The translations under genes were made by a program, and so were the position numbers. From NCBI GenBank assembly GCA_963796155.1, contig CAWCKT010000046.1, positions 1 through 64,000 of the forward strand: a stretch of DNA of 64,000 bases. Direction: 5' to 3'. Positions 43,185-51,652 of the stretch are shown here, one piece after another (positions within the stretch are counted from its first letter, which is position 1; each line of letters starts with the position of its first letter). Source of the stretch: AP-15 sp963796155 (GTDB taxonomy: Bacteria > Pseudomonadota > Alphaproteobacteria > ATCC43930 > CGMCC-115725). The notes beneath the pieces are model-generated. The model saw only the letters and a list, made by a program, of their open reading frames with translations, was not told where the DNA came from and ran no database searches.

Positions 43185-44987
43185 TCAGCCGTCGCCCATC
43201 TTGAGTGCGGCGATGAAAGCCGATTGCGGGATCTCGACATTGCCGTATTGGCGCATGCGCTTCTTGCCCTCCTTCTGCTTTTCGAGGAGTTTGCGCTTGC
43301 GGGTCACGTCGCCGCCATAGCATTTGGCGAGCACGTCCTTGCGCAAGGCCTTGACCGTCTCGCGGGCGATAATCCGCCCGCCGATTGCCGCCTGGATCGC
43401 CACCTGAAACAGCTGGCGCGGGATCAGATCCTTCAGGCGTTCGCACAGGGCGCGGCCGCGCCGCTCGGCCTCCTTGCGGTGGACGATGACCGACAGCGCA
43501 TCGACCGGCTCGCCATTGACCAGGATGTTCATCAGCACGAGGTCGCCCTCGCGGTACCCGTCGATCTGGTAGTCCAGGCTGGCGTAGCCGCGGCTCACTG
43601 ATTTCAGCCGGTCGTAGAAATCGAAGACGACCTCGTTTAGCGGCAGGCGGTAGACGAGCATCGCCCGGTTGCCGGCATAGGTCAGGTCGGCCTGCTCGCC
43701 GCGGCGCTCCTCGCACAGTGCGAGGATCGGCCCGAGATAGGCGTCGGGGACGAGGATCGTCGCCTTGATCCACGGTTCCTCGACATGGTCGATCCGCACC
43801 GTGTCGGGCATGTCGGCGGGGTTGTGCAGGGTGCGCACCGCGCCATTCGTCAGATGGACCCGATAGACGACCGAGGGCGCGGTAGCAATCAGGTCGAGGT
43901 CGAATTCGCGCGCCAGCCGTTCCTGGACGATCTCGAGGTGCAAGAGCCCGAGAAACCCGCAGCGAAACCCGAAACCGAGCGCCACCGAGGTCTCGGGCTC
44001 GTATTCGAAGCTCGCATCGTTGAGCCGCAGCTTGGCGAGGCTGTCGCGCAGCCGTTCGAAATCGGCGGCATCGGTCGGGAACAGGCTGCAAAAGACCACC
44101 GGCTGCACCGGCTTGAAGCCGGGCAGTGGTGCGGCCGCCGCCCGCCGGTCCTCGGTGATCGTGTCGCCGACCCGGCAGTCGGCGACGGTCTTGATGCCGG
44201 CGGTGATGAAGCCGATCTCACCCGGACCCAACGCCGCGACCGCCACTCCCTTCGGCGTGAAGACCCCGACCCGCTCGATCGCGTGGACCGCACCGGTCGC
44301 CATCAGCCGGATCTTCTGTCCCGGTTCGAGCACGCCGTCCTTGACCCTGACCAGGGTCACGACACCGAGATAAGGGTCGTACCAACTGTCGACCAAGAGC
44401 GCCTTGAGGGGCGCCTCGACATCGCCCCGCGGGGGAGGAAGCCGGGTCACCAGCGCCTCCAGCACCCGGTCGACGTTGAGCCCGGTCTTGGCCGAGATCA
44501 GCAGCGCCTCGGACGCGTCGAGCCCGATCACATCCTCGATCTGCTCCTTGACCCGATCAGGCTCGGCCGCCGGCAGATCGATCTTGTTCAACACTGGCAC
44601 GATCTCGTGCCCGGCCTCGATCGCCTGGTAGACATTGGCGAGGGTCTGCGCCTCGACCCCCTGGCTCGCATCAACGACCAAGAGCGAGCCCTCGCAGGCG
44701 GCCAACGACCGGCTGACCTCGTAGGCGAAGTCGACGTGCCCCGGCGTGTCCATCAGATTGAGGACATAGGTCTCGCCATCTTCGGCGCGGTAGACGAGGC
44801 GAACGGTCTGCGCCTTGATCGTGATGCCGCGCTCGCGCTCGAGCTCCATGCTGTCGAGCACCTGCTCGCGCATCTCGCGCGCCGCGAGCCCGCCACAAGC
44901 CTCGATCAGCCGGTCGGCCAGGGTCGATTTGCCGTGGTCGATATGCGCGATGATCGCAAAATTGCGGATGAGGCGGAGCGGAGTCAT
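43185..44987 (-). CDS. lepA: Elongation factor 4
   Basis: Ribosome-associated translational GTPase that promotes back-translocation and ribosome biogenesis. It is 600 residues. G1 is AHIDHGKST (residues 14-22), followed by RERGITIKAQTV, DTPGHVDFAYEV and NKIDLP. The LepA-specific C-terminal domain includes LAKCYGGDVTRKRKLLEKQKEGKKRM. It starts 112 bases downstream of infC on the same strand and ends four bases from the convergent lipoprotein gene. Confidence 0.97.
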   Translation of the reverse strand: MTPLRLIRNFAIIAHIDHGKSTLADRLIEACGGLAAREMREQVLDSMELERERGITIKAQTVRLVYRAEDGETYVLNLMDTPGHVDFAYEVSRSLAACEGSLLVVDASQGVEAQTLANVYQAIEAGHEIVPVLNKIDLPAAEPDRVKEQIEDVIGLDASEALLISAKTGLNVDRVLEALVTRLPPPRGDVEAPLKALLVDSWYDPYLGVVTLVRVKDGVLEPGQKIRLMATGAVHAIERVGVFTPKGVAVAALGPGEIGFITAGIKTVADCRVGDTITEDRRAAAAPLPGFKPVQPVVFCSLFPTDAADFERLRDSLAKLRLNDASFEYEPETSVALGFGFRCGFLGLLHLEIVQERLAREFDLDLIATAPSVVYRVHLTNGAVRTLHNPADMPDTVRIDHVEEPWIKATILVPDAYLGPILALCEERRGEQADLTYAGNRAMLVYRLPLNEVVFDFYDRLKSVSRGYASLDYQIDGYREGDLVLMNILVNGEPVDALSVIVHRKEAERRGRALCERLKDLIPRQLFQVAIQAAIGGRIIARETVKALRKDVLAKCYGGDVTRKRKLLEKQKEGKKRMRQYGNVEIPQSAFIAALKMGDG

Positions 44988-45099
44988 GAGCCGGGAACAT
45001 AGGGGCGCGGCCGCCCCGGATCAACGCGACTCCCTGGCGCCGACCGGCTTACATTGCCGCCGCCGCAGACCGCTGACGCCGGAAGACTCTGTATCAGAT

Positions 45100-45636
45100 C
45101 TACTTCGGCGACATGACCATGGTCATTTGCCGGCCTTCCATCCGCGGCATCTGCTCGACCTTGGCGATCTCCTCGAGATCGCCTTTGACCCGCACCAGGA
45201 CGTCCATCCCAAGCTCCTGATGCGCCAGTTCGCGTCCGCGGAACCGCATGGTCACCTTGACCTTGTCGCCTTCGTCGATGAATTTGACCATACTCCGCAT
45301 TTTAACATCGTAATCGTGGTCATCGATGCTGGGGCGCAGTTTGATCTCTTTAACCTCGATGATTTTTTGTTTCTTGCGCGCCTCATTCTTTTTCTTTTGC
45401 TCTTCGTATTTAAACTTGCCGAAGTCAAGGATTTTGCAGACTGGCGGGTCGGCGTTGGGCGCCACTTCGACGAGGTCGAGACCGGCGTCGGAGGCCATGG
45501 CAAGTGCTTCGTTGCGCAGGACGATCCCCACCATGTTGCCGCGCTCGTCCACGAGGCGCACGCGCAGGACGGCGATGTCGTCGTTGACACGGGGTCCCTC
45601 GCGGGTGGGAGTGATGTTGAAGGGTGGTCTAGCTAT
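45100..45636 (-). CDS. infC: Translation initiation factor IF-3 (AUA start)
   Basis: Binds the 30S subunit and proofreads the start codon. The N-domain has GPRVNDDIAVLRVRLVDERG and the linker and C-domain have CKILDFGKFKYEEQKKKNEA and KLRPSIDDHDYDVKMR. An ATA at 45636 lies seven bases after GAGGAG (45649-45644) and gives ARPPFNITPTREGPRVN. The TTG at 45642 is in the same frame but only one base from that site, too close to be used. A rare start codon agrees with known IF-3 autoregulation of infC. It follows thrS, as in many bacteria. Confidence 0.93.
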   Translation of the reverse strand: MARPPFNITPTREGPRVNDDIAVLRVRLVDERGNMVGIVLRNEALAMASDAGLDLVEVAPNADPPVCKILDFGKFKYEEQKKKNEARKKQKIIEVKEIKLRPSIDDHDYDVKMRSMVKFIDEGDKVKVTMRFRGRELAHQELGMDVLVRVKGDLEEIAKVEQMPRMEGRQMTMVMSPK

Positions 45637-45690
45637 GTACAATCTCCTCTTGTAGGTTTATAGGTCCGTCCACGAACCAGGCTGGACCTG

Positions 45691-47640
45691 CTAAGACGCT
45701 GACGGCACCGCTGCTTCCTCTTTCAATCTAGCAATGGCTTCGCCGAGCGCAAGGACTTCCTGCTCCCTGCCGCCAAGCCGCCGCAGGGCAACCGATCGGT
45801 TGGCCGCCTCGCGCCGCCCGACGACCAGCATGATCGGCACTTTAGCGAGGCTGTGCTCGCGGACTTTGTAGGTGATCTTTTCGTCGCCGACGTCGCCGAT
45901 GACCCTGAACCCCGCAGCAGCGCACGCCCGCCCAACCTCGCCCGCATAATCGGCCGCCTCCGAAGTAATCGTCGCGACGACGATCTGGACGGGCGCGAGC
46001 CAAAGCGGAAAACGCCCCGCGTAATGCTCGATCAGGACGCCAATGAAGCGCTCGAGTGAGCCGAGGATCGCCCGGTGCAGCATCACCGGGCGATGCCGTG
46101 CGCCGTCTTCCCCGACATAGGTCGCGTCGAGCCGCTCGGGCAGCACAAAGTCGAGCTGCAAGGTGCCGCACTGCCAGTCACGGCCCAGCGCATCGCGCAA
46201 TACGAATTCGAGCTTGGGTCCGTAAAAGGCGCCCTCGCCCGGATTGAGCGTGTAGGGCAGGCCCGCCGCCTCGACTGCGTCGCGCAGGCCTTTCTCGGCG
46301 CGGTCCCAGACCTCGTCCGAGCCGGCGCGCACCGGCGGGCGATCGGAGAATTTGATCGCCACGTCGTCGAACCCGAAATCCCGGTAGACCGACAGCAGCA
46401 ATTCGCAAAAGGCGATCAATTCGGCAGTGACCTGATCCTCGGTGCAGAAGATGTGCGCGTCGTCTTGGGTGAAGGCGCGCACCCGCATGATGCCGTGCAA
46501 TGCCCCCGAGGGTTCGTTGCGGTGACAGCTGCCGAACTCGGCCAGCCGCAGCGGCAATTCGCGATAGCTGCGCAGCCGGTTGCGAAAGATCAGGACATGG
46601 CCCGGGCAGTTCATCGGCTTCAGCGCCAGCACCTTCTCGTCGCGGCTCTCGGCGATGAACATGTTCTCGCGGAACTTTTCCCAATGGCCGGAGGCTTCCC
46701 AAAGGCTCCTATCCAGCAATTGCGGACCCTTGACCTCCTGATAGCCGGCGGTCTCGAGCCGCATCCGCAGATAGTTCTCGATGATGCGAAAGAGCGCCCA
46801 TCCCTTCGGATGCCAGAAGACGCTGCCGACCGCCTCCTCGCCGATGTGGAAGAGGTCGAGCTCGCGTCCGAGCCGGCGATGGTCGCGGCGCTCGGCCTCT
46901 TGGAGCTGAAAGAGGTATCGGTCGAGCTCCTCTTCTCTCGCCCAAGCGGTGCCGTAGATGCGCTGCAGCTGGGCGTTCTTGGGGTCGCCGCGCCAATAGG
47001 CTCCTGCCACGTTCATCAGTTTGAAGGCTTGTCCGAGATAACCGGTCGAGGGCAGGTGCGGGCCAGTGCAGAGATCGATGAAACTGCCCTGGCGGTACAG
47101 ACTGATCGCCTCGTCTTCCGGGATTTCGCCGATATACTCGGCCTTGTAGCTCTCGCCGATGTCGGCAAAATATGCGATCGCCGCGTCCCGGTCCCAGACC
47201 TCGCGGCTTATAGTCTCGTCGCGGCGCACGATCTCGCGCATCCGTGCCTCGATCTTTTCGAGATCTTCGGGCGTGAACGGCTCGTTGCGGGCGAAATCGT
47301 AATAGAAGCCGGTTTCCGTCGCCGGCCCAAAGGTGACCTGGGTGCCGGGATAGAGTTCCTTGACCGCCTCGGCCATGACATGGGCCGCATCGTGACGGAG
47401 GATCTCCAGCCCTTCCGGCATTTCGCGGGTGATGATCGCGATCGCGGCGTCGTGATCGATGACCGTGGCGAGGTCGCACGGCCGGCTGTCGACGCGAACC
47501 GCGATCGCCGCCTTGGCGAGCCCGGGCCCGATCGCCGCCGCGATTTCGCCGCCGCTGACCGGCCTGTCAAAATTGAGGCGTTTACCGTCGGGCAGGGTCA
47601 CCCGGATTATCGGAGCGCAAATGATGCTTTCTTCATTCAT
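45691..47640 (-). CDS. thrS: Threonyl-tRNA synthetase
   Basis: Class II synthetase that charges tRNA-Thr. The TGS domain lies at the N-terminus (IRVTLPDGKRLNF). The editing domain has the zinc-like LRHDAAHVMAEAV. The catalytic core contains KPMNCPGHVLIF, YRELPLRLAEFGSCHRNEPSG and RVRAFTQDDAHIFC, and the anticodon-binding domain ends the protein. From the ATG at 47640 it has 649 residues, the usual length. The infC start is about 50 bases downstream, consistent with a thrS-infC operon. Confidence 0.97.
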   Translation of the reverse strand: MNEESIICAPIIRVTLPDGKRLNFDRPVSGGEIAAAIGPGLAKAAIAVRVDSRPCDLATVIDHDAAIAIITREMPEGLEILRHDAAHVMAEAVKELYPGTQVTFGPATETGFYYDFARNEPFTPEDLEKIEARMREIVRRDETISREVWDRDAAIAYFADIGESYKAEYIGEIPEDEAISLYRQGSFIDLCTGPHLPSTGYLGQAFKLMNVAGAYWRGDPKNAQLQRIYGTAWAREEELDRYLFQLQEAERRDHRRLGRELDLFHIGEEAVGSVFWHPKGWALFRIIENYLRMRLETAGYQEVKGPQLLDRSLWEASGHWEKFRENMFIAESRDEKVLALKPMNCPGHVLIFRNRLRSYRELPLRLAEFGSCHRNEPSGALHGIMRVRAFTQDDAHIFCTEDQVTAELIAFCELLLSVYRDFGFDDVAIKFSDRPPVRAGSDEVWDRAEKGLRDAVEAAGLPYTLNPGEGAFYGPKLEFVLRDALGRDWQCGTLQLDFVLPERLDATYVGEDGARHRPVMLHRAILGSLERFIGVLIEHYAGRFPLWLAPVQIVVATITSEAADYAGEVGRACAAAGFRVIGDVGDEKITYKVREHSLAKVPIMLVVGRREAANRSVALRRLGGREQEVLALGEAIARLKEEAAVPSAS

Positions 47641-47694
47641 CGCCAATACATAGTGCTGCAAGTCGGCCTAGCGAAGGCTGGGATCTATTCTTGT

Positions 47695-48903
47695 TTAAGC
47701 CGGTAGGGCGACAAGCGTCGGGCTCTCGGCGCCGGCTGTCGGAAAGAGCAGCTCTTCATAAACTTGGATCGTGCGCGCGCACATCGCCTCTCTCGTGAAG
47801 CGGCGGGCGTGCACCATCGCGCGTTGCGCAAGGCGCGCGCGCGCGCTCGGCCCCAGCGACAGCGCCTCGCCGATCGCCACGGAAAGGCCGGCCGGATCGT
47901 GCGGCGGCGCGAGCCAGCCGGTGTTTCCCGGCGCGATCGTCTCGCGGGCACCTCCGTGATCGGTCGCTACGACCGGTCGTCCCATCGCCTGCGCCTCGAT
48001 GATCACCCGGCCGAACCCCTCAGGGTCGCTCGAAGCCGAGACGACGACATCTGCCAGCATGTATGCGGCCGGCATGTCCCGACATTCCTCGACGATGCGA
48101 AAGAGCCCGGCGAGCCCATTCCGCTCGATGGCTGCCTCGAGTTCGCGGCGGAACCCGCGCCGTTGTTCGGGGCCGACGAGGAGGCAACAGAGATCGCGCC
48201 GGCCGAGCGCGGCAATCGCGGCGATGAAATCGAGCCCGCCTTTCCAGCGCGTGAGCCGGGCCGGAAGCATCACGACCGGCGCTCCGTCGGGTAGCCGCCA
48301 CCGGCGAGAGAGGTTGACCATCCGCGCCGCCCCCACTCGGCTCGGATCGAAGACCTCGAGGTCGACGCCGCGCGGGATCATCCGCAACCGGTCGGGGCCG
48401 ATCCCATAAACCTGCGCGGCGTGATCGGCGACGAACTGCGAGATCGCGATCACTCGCTCGCCGCGCGCCATAACCGAATTGTACCGGCGTTTGAGCGCGT
48501 TACTGGCGTCATAAGCGTTGTGAAAGGTGGTGACGAACTGCCGCCCGGTGGCTCTCGCAGCTGACCAGGCACTCCACGCCGGAGCACGGCTGCGGGCATG
48601 AACGATGTCAATGCCCAGGCGGCGTATCAATTGCGCCAGCGCCCTGGCATTGCGGCCTATCAGCAACGGGTTCTTCGAGGCGAGCGGGAGAGTTAGGTGA
48701 GTGGCCCCCAACCGAATGATGTCACGTTCGAGGGGGCCGCCGCCCGACGCGACATAGGAAGTCCACCCCGCGTCGATCAGCGCTCCCGCCAGATCGACAG
48801 TGCCGCGCTCAGCCCCGCCGGTGACGAGGCGCGGGACGATCTGCAATACCGCAGGGGGGCGACCTTTTGGCGGAGCGGGCCCGGTGTTATCCTCGACGCC
48901 CAT
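47695..48903 (-). CDS. Family 4-type glycosyltransferase (GT-B)
   Basis: Retaining glycosyltransferase that likely acts on lipopolysaccharide or other surface glycans. The acceptor domain opens with VLQIVPRLVTGGAERGTVDLA. The donor domain has LPARLTRWKGGLDFIAAI, the nucleotide-sugar block ASSDPEGFGRVIIEAQAMG and RPVVATDHGGARETI (Glu motif EGFGRVIIE). The ATG at 48903 is preferred because the conserved start follows closely; an ATG at 48942 would overlap the divergent hydrolase gene. The sugar and acceptor are unknown. Confidence 0.85.
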   Translation of the reverse strand: MGVEDNTGPAPPKGRPPAVLQIVPRLVTGGAERGTVDLAGALIDAGWTSYVASGGGPLERDIIRLGATHLTLPLASKNPLLIGRNARALAQLIRRLGIDIVHARSRAPAWSAWSAARATGRQFVTTFHNAYDASNALKRRYNSVMARGERVIAISQFVADHAAQVYGIGPDRLRMIPRGVDLEVFDPSRVGAARMVNLSRRWRLPDGAPVVMLPARLTRWKGGLDFIAAIAALGRRDLCCLLVGPEQRRGFRRELEAAIERNGLAGLFRIVEECRDMPAAYMLADVVVSASSDPEGFGRVIIEAQAMGRPVVATDHGGARETIAPGNTGWLAPPHDPAGLSVAIGEALSLGPSARARLAQRAMVHARRFTREAMCARTIQVYEELLFPTAGAESPTLVALPA

Positions 48904-48925
48904 TCCGTTTGCCGCAAAATCTCCA

Positions 48926-49690
48926 ATGAGCTCGCCGGGCATACTAACACGTCGCGATGGTGCGACAATCGCCTACCACCGGCTCACCGGCAACTGCCCC
49001 GGCGTGGTGTTCCTTACCGGCTTCCGCTCCGACATGACCGGGACAAAGGCGCTGTTTATCGAGGATTATTGCCGGCGCCGCGGCCAGGCCTTCCTGCGTT
49101 TCGACTATTTCGCACACGGCGCATCGAGCGGCGACGTCGCCCTCGGCAGGATCGGTCGCTGGGCGGAGGACGCAGTAGCGGTAATCGATTCGTTGACCGA
49201 AGGGCGGCAAATCCTCCTTGGTTCGAGCATGGGCGGGTGGATCATGCTGCTTGTGGCACTCGCGCGAACCGAGCGGATCCAGGCGCTCGTCGGCATCGCC
49301 GCGGCACCCGACTTTACCGAGGATCTCCTCTGGCCGCGGCTTGATGCGGCGCAGCGGAAGGAGTGCCGCGAAACCGGCGCGGTCACGCTGCCCTCGAAAT
49401 ACGATCCGGACGGCTACACTTATCAACTCGGCCTCTTCGAAGACGGCCGGCGGCACCTCGTAATGCGCGCGGAGATCCCGCTCCGGTGTCCGGTGCGGCT
49501 TCTGCACGGCCTGCTCGACGACGCTGTCCCCTGGCAGACGAGCCTTCGTCTCGCCGAGCGCCTGACGAGCCGAGATGTCGTCATCACTCTCGTCAAGGAA
49601 GGCGACCACCGGCTGTCGAGCGAAGCAGATCTCACCCGCCTCGGGGCCACGCTCGACGAGCTGCTCCGCCCCGAACAGCGGAGTGACTGA
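48926..49690 (+). CDS. Alpha/beta hydrolase, depalmitoylase-like
   Basis: Serine hydrolase of 254 residues. The nucleophile elbow is GSSMGGW with S101, the acid is probably the Asp in HGLLDDAVPW, and the catalytic His is H228 in EGDHRLS. The N-terminal VVFLTGFRSDMTGTKALF and FRFDYFAHGASSGD-like region matches small soluble esterases related to ABHD10. The start at 48926 is chosen because the upstream frame to 48800 lacks family sequence. It is transcribed divergently from the glycosyltransferase. Confidence 0.87.
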   Translation: MSSPGILTRRDGATIAYHRLTGNCPGVVFLTGFRSDMTGTKALFIEDYCRRRGQAFLRFDYFAHGASSGDVALGRIGRWAEDAVAVIDSLTEGRQILLGSSMGGWIMLLVALARTERIQALVGIAAAPDFTEDLLWPRLDAAQRKECRETGAVTLPSKYDPDGYTYQLGLFEDGRRHLVMRAEIPLRCPVRLLHGLLDDAVPWQTSLRLAERLTSRDVVITLVKEGDHRLSSEADLTRLGATLDELLRPEQRSD

Positions 49691-49730
49691 AGCTTAGTGT
49701 GTGGCAACGAATAACCGCGCCGACCTTACA

Positions 49731-49845
49731 TCGTCATGCCCGGACTTGTTCCGGGCATCCACGCGTCGCCGCCAGCTCCAAGCTTCTGATATACATAGTT
49801 TAACCTCACCGCGTGGATGGCCGGGACAAGCCCGGCCATCACGTT
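49731..49845. repeat. Head-to-head palindromic repeat pair
   Basis: GCCCGGACTTGTTCCGGGC (49738-49756) and GGCCGGGACAAGCCCGGCC (49819-49837) are each palindromic. They are flanked on the outside by CGTCAT and ATCACG, and face each other across 62 bases. The same paired arrangement occurs at 29172-29272, so this is a dimeric REP-type element. Confidence 0.7.
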
Positions 49846-49885
49846 CATTGCGGCCGAGATCATTCGATTGTTGTCTGACGGACAC

Positions 49886-50057
49886 TTAGCGGGATCGATC
49901 GAACGCGGCGAGGAACCGGGCGTGAAAATTCTCCATGCCCGGGTGGGGCGGTCCCTGGGTCGGAAAGAGACCGGGGACGTAGCCCTCGGCGAGGAATGGT
50001 GCCACGAGGTCGGGATCTCGCGACAGCACGTGGATCGGCACGGTCCACGGCGGCTGG
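49886..50057 (-). pseudogene. Truncated 3' gene fragment at left inverted repeat
   Basis: The frame reads QPPWTVPIHVLSRDPDLVAP, then FLAEGYVPGLFPTQGPPHPG and ENFHARFLAAFDRSR before the stop. It has the composition and order of a real protein C-terminus. Upstream it runs straight into the 73-bp inverted repeat at 50058. I do not recognise the family. The missing N-terminal part is not found beyond the right repeat. It is probably a gene cut by the event that placed the repeat. Confidence 0.4.
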
Positions 50058-50130
50058 GAGCCTGCCTCAAAAGGCTTCGTCGTCAATCATCGACGGCAGC
50101 GGACCGCTTTCGAAGCCGACGCCGGCCGTT
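50058..50130 (+). repeat. 73-bp inverted repeat, left copy
   Basis: Begins GAGCCTGCCTCAAAAG and ends CCGGCCGTT. Its reverse complement is at 54449-54521: the 16 outer bases match exactly and the inner 57 align without gaps at 44 positions by hand count. Together the copies bracket the binding protein, MFS and Rieske genes. Confidence 0.7.
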
Positions 50131-50230
50131 CGGCCTCGGCCGCGGGAACTGATCTTCATGCCCCATATTTGCCGTTCCCAATGCGCATCGGATCGGCTCA
50201 GTTGGTGGCTAGCCGCCATTCGATCAGCCG

Positions 50231-51229
50231 CTACTGGATGACCTCGTCGGCGCTCGCGAGCAGGGTAGGCGGGATGGTAAGACCGAGGTTCTTGGCGGCC
50301 TTCAGATTGATCAGGAATTCGTATCTAGTCGGCAGATAAATCGGGATGTCGCCCGGTTTGGCACCATTAAGGATGTCGTGCACGTCATCGGCCATGCGCC
50401 GTCCGAGTTCGCCATAGGTGGCCCCATAGGCCATTAGCCCGCCCGCCTCTACGTAATCAGGCCAGGGATAGATCGCCGGCAGGCGGCTCTTCTCGACCAG
50501 CTCGACGATTAACTGACGGTAGGAGAGAAGGATTGCGTTGGTATCCACAATGATTGCGTTTGGCCGCTCCTGCGCGATTTCAGCGAATACGCGCTGAAAC
50601 TCGGGCGGCGTCAACTCCTGGAGTGGCATATCGATCACGGAGAGTTTCAACGACTGGCTTGCTTCGCGCAGCCCTTGTCCATCGGCATCTTCCCACGCTC
50701 CGCGCATGGCCAGAAAGGCAATCTTGGATGCCGAAAGGTCGGCTTCTTTCAGGATCTGCAGCCGCTTTCCCCAGATCTCGATCCCATCAAATACGGTGAC
50801 CCCGGTGATGGTGCCGCCTGGGCGCGCGAGGCTCGTCGCAAGTCCAGCCCGGATCGGGTAGACTCCTATCCAAACGGTCGGCATTGTGGCACTAGCCGCG
50901 CGGACCGCCCGTGCGATGCCGTCGGTGATGGCCACGATCACGTCCGGGTTGCGGCCGACCACCTGGCGAGCGAGATCGGTATAAACCGTGGGCCGCCCCT
51001 CAGCGGAATACCGCTCGACGGTGAGGTTTTGTCCCTCGATATCGCCCAGCCGGCGCAGCTCTTTGAAAAACGCGCGCCATAAGGGATGTCCTGTGTCGCT
51101 CATGATAGACACAGGACCTCCTCCGGGGCGGATGATCGCAATCCGGTGCTCCTTCGCCCGCTCTTGCGCCCGCACCGTTCCGACTGTGGCCGCGAGCAAC
51201 AGACCGATCGTGAAATCGCGCCGCCTCAT
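50231..51229 (-). CDS. ABC-type substrate-binding protein (PF04392-like)
   Basis: Periplasmic binding protein of the group with two alpha/beta lobes annotated as ABC_sub_bind (COG2984). From the ATG at 51229 it has a Tat-like signal, MRRRDFTIGLLLAATVGTVRA. Next come IAIIRPGGGPVSIM, LRRLGDIEGQNLTVERY, PTVWIGVYPIRAGLATSLARPGGTITG (split here: PTVWIGVYPIRAGLATSL and ARPGGTITGV) and YGATYGELGRRMADDVHDIL. It is 332 residues. No permease or ATPase gene is adjacent, so it is an orphan here. It is divergent from the MFS gene over a 420-base regulatory gap. Confidence 0.86.
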   Translation of the reverse strand: MRRRDFTIGLLLAATVGTVRAQERAKEHRIAIIRPGGGPVSIMSDTGHPLWRAFFKELRRLGDIEGQNLTVERYSAEGRPTVYTDLARQVVGRNPDVIVAITDGIARAVRAASATMPTVWIGVYPIRAGLATSLARPGGTITGVTVFDGIEIWGKRLQILKEADLSASKIAFLAMRGAWEDADGQGLREASQSLKLSVIDMPLQELTPPEFQRVFAEIAQERPNAIIVDTNAILLSYRQLIVELVEKSRLPAIYPWPDYVEAGGLMAYGATYGELGRRMADDVHDILNGAKPGDIPIYLPTRYEFLINLKAAKNLGLTIPPTLLASADEVIQ

Positions 51230-51420
51230 TCGATAACCTCGTCGGCCCGAACGAACCATCGGATTGCCCCATTCGACGGCCTCGCCCGTAGTTGCGGGTA
51301 ACATACCATTGGGAGGTTCGACGCGCGATAAGCAGGTATTCGACGTTATTCGCCCAAGTTGGAACTTCTGCTTCGGGTCGAACCTCCCTGTTCCGAGGCA
51401 GGGCGGGAAGGTCCGGAATC

Positions 51421-51496
51421 GGGTAGGCTTTCGGACGAAAACGGCCTCTCACCCGGTTCGATCGCTCGCGCCCGGCCGGCATCCGAAACCCTACCC
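51421..51496. promoter_or_regulatory. Inverted repeat, candidate activator site (UAS)
   Basis: Arms GGGTAGGCTTTCGGA (51421-51435) and TCCGAAACCCTACCC (51482-51496) are complementary at 14 of 15 positions and 46 bases apart. They lie about 107 and 168 bases upstream of the predicted sigma-54 start. That is where enhancer-binding proteins usually bind. Confidence 0.55.
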
Positions 51497-51568
51497 GTTA
51501 GCGGTCATTTTACGGGCACTCCGACGACCGGCGAGATTTGTCCCCGAGGATAACCGGACCCCGCTCAA

Positions 51569-51584
51569 TTGGCACGGTTTTTGC
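51569..51584 (+). promoter_or_regulatory. Sigma-54 (-24/-12) promoter
   Basis: The sequence TTGGCACGGTTTTTGC matches the consensus YTGGCACG-N4-TTGC exactly. GG is at 51571-51572 and GC at 51583-51584, with the required 12-base offset. Transcription would start near 51595, about 57 bases before the MFS ATG. Confidence 0.75.
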
Positions 51585-51652
51585 GTCGGTGCAGCATAGA
51601 CGAAAGCCCCAGAACGTCTCGCTCTCAAAACAGCGTGTACGGGAGGTGAGGG

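Larger units (their letters stand above)
49691..50230. other. Repeat-bearing intergenic region
   Basis: 540 bases without an intact gene. In order it holds a head-to-head palindrome pair (49731-49845), a broken 3' gene fragment on the minus strand (49886-50057), the left 73-bp inverted repeat (50058-50130), and about 100 bases in which nothing was recognised. Confidence 0.6.
51230..51652. other. Regulatory intergenic region of the cassette
   Basis: Divergent 423-base gap between the binding-protein and MFS genes. It holds a 15-base inverted repeat (51421-51496) and a sigma-54 promoter (51569-51584), both described separately. No gene was found. Confidence 0.7.

Noticed and set aside
45640..45642. 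TTG at 45642 as the infC start
   Set aside because: Only one base separates it from the GAGGAG site; the ATA six bases further on has ideal spacing.
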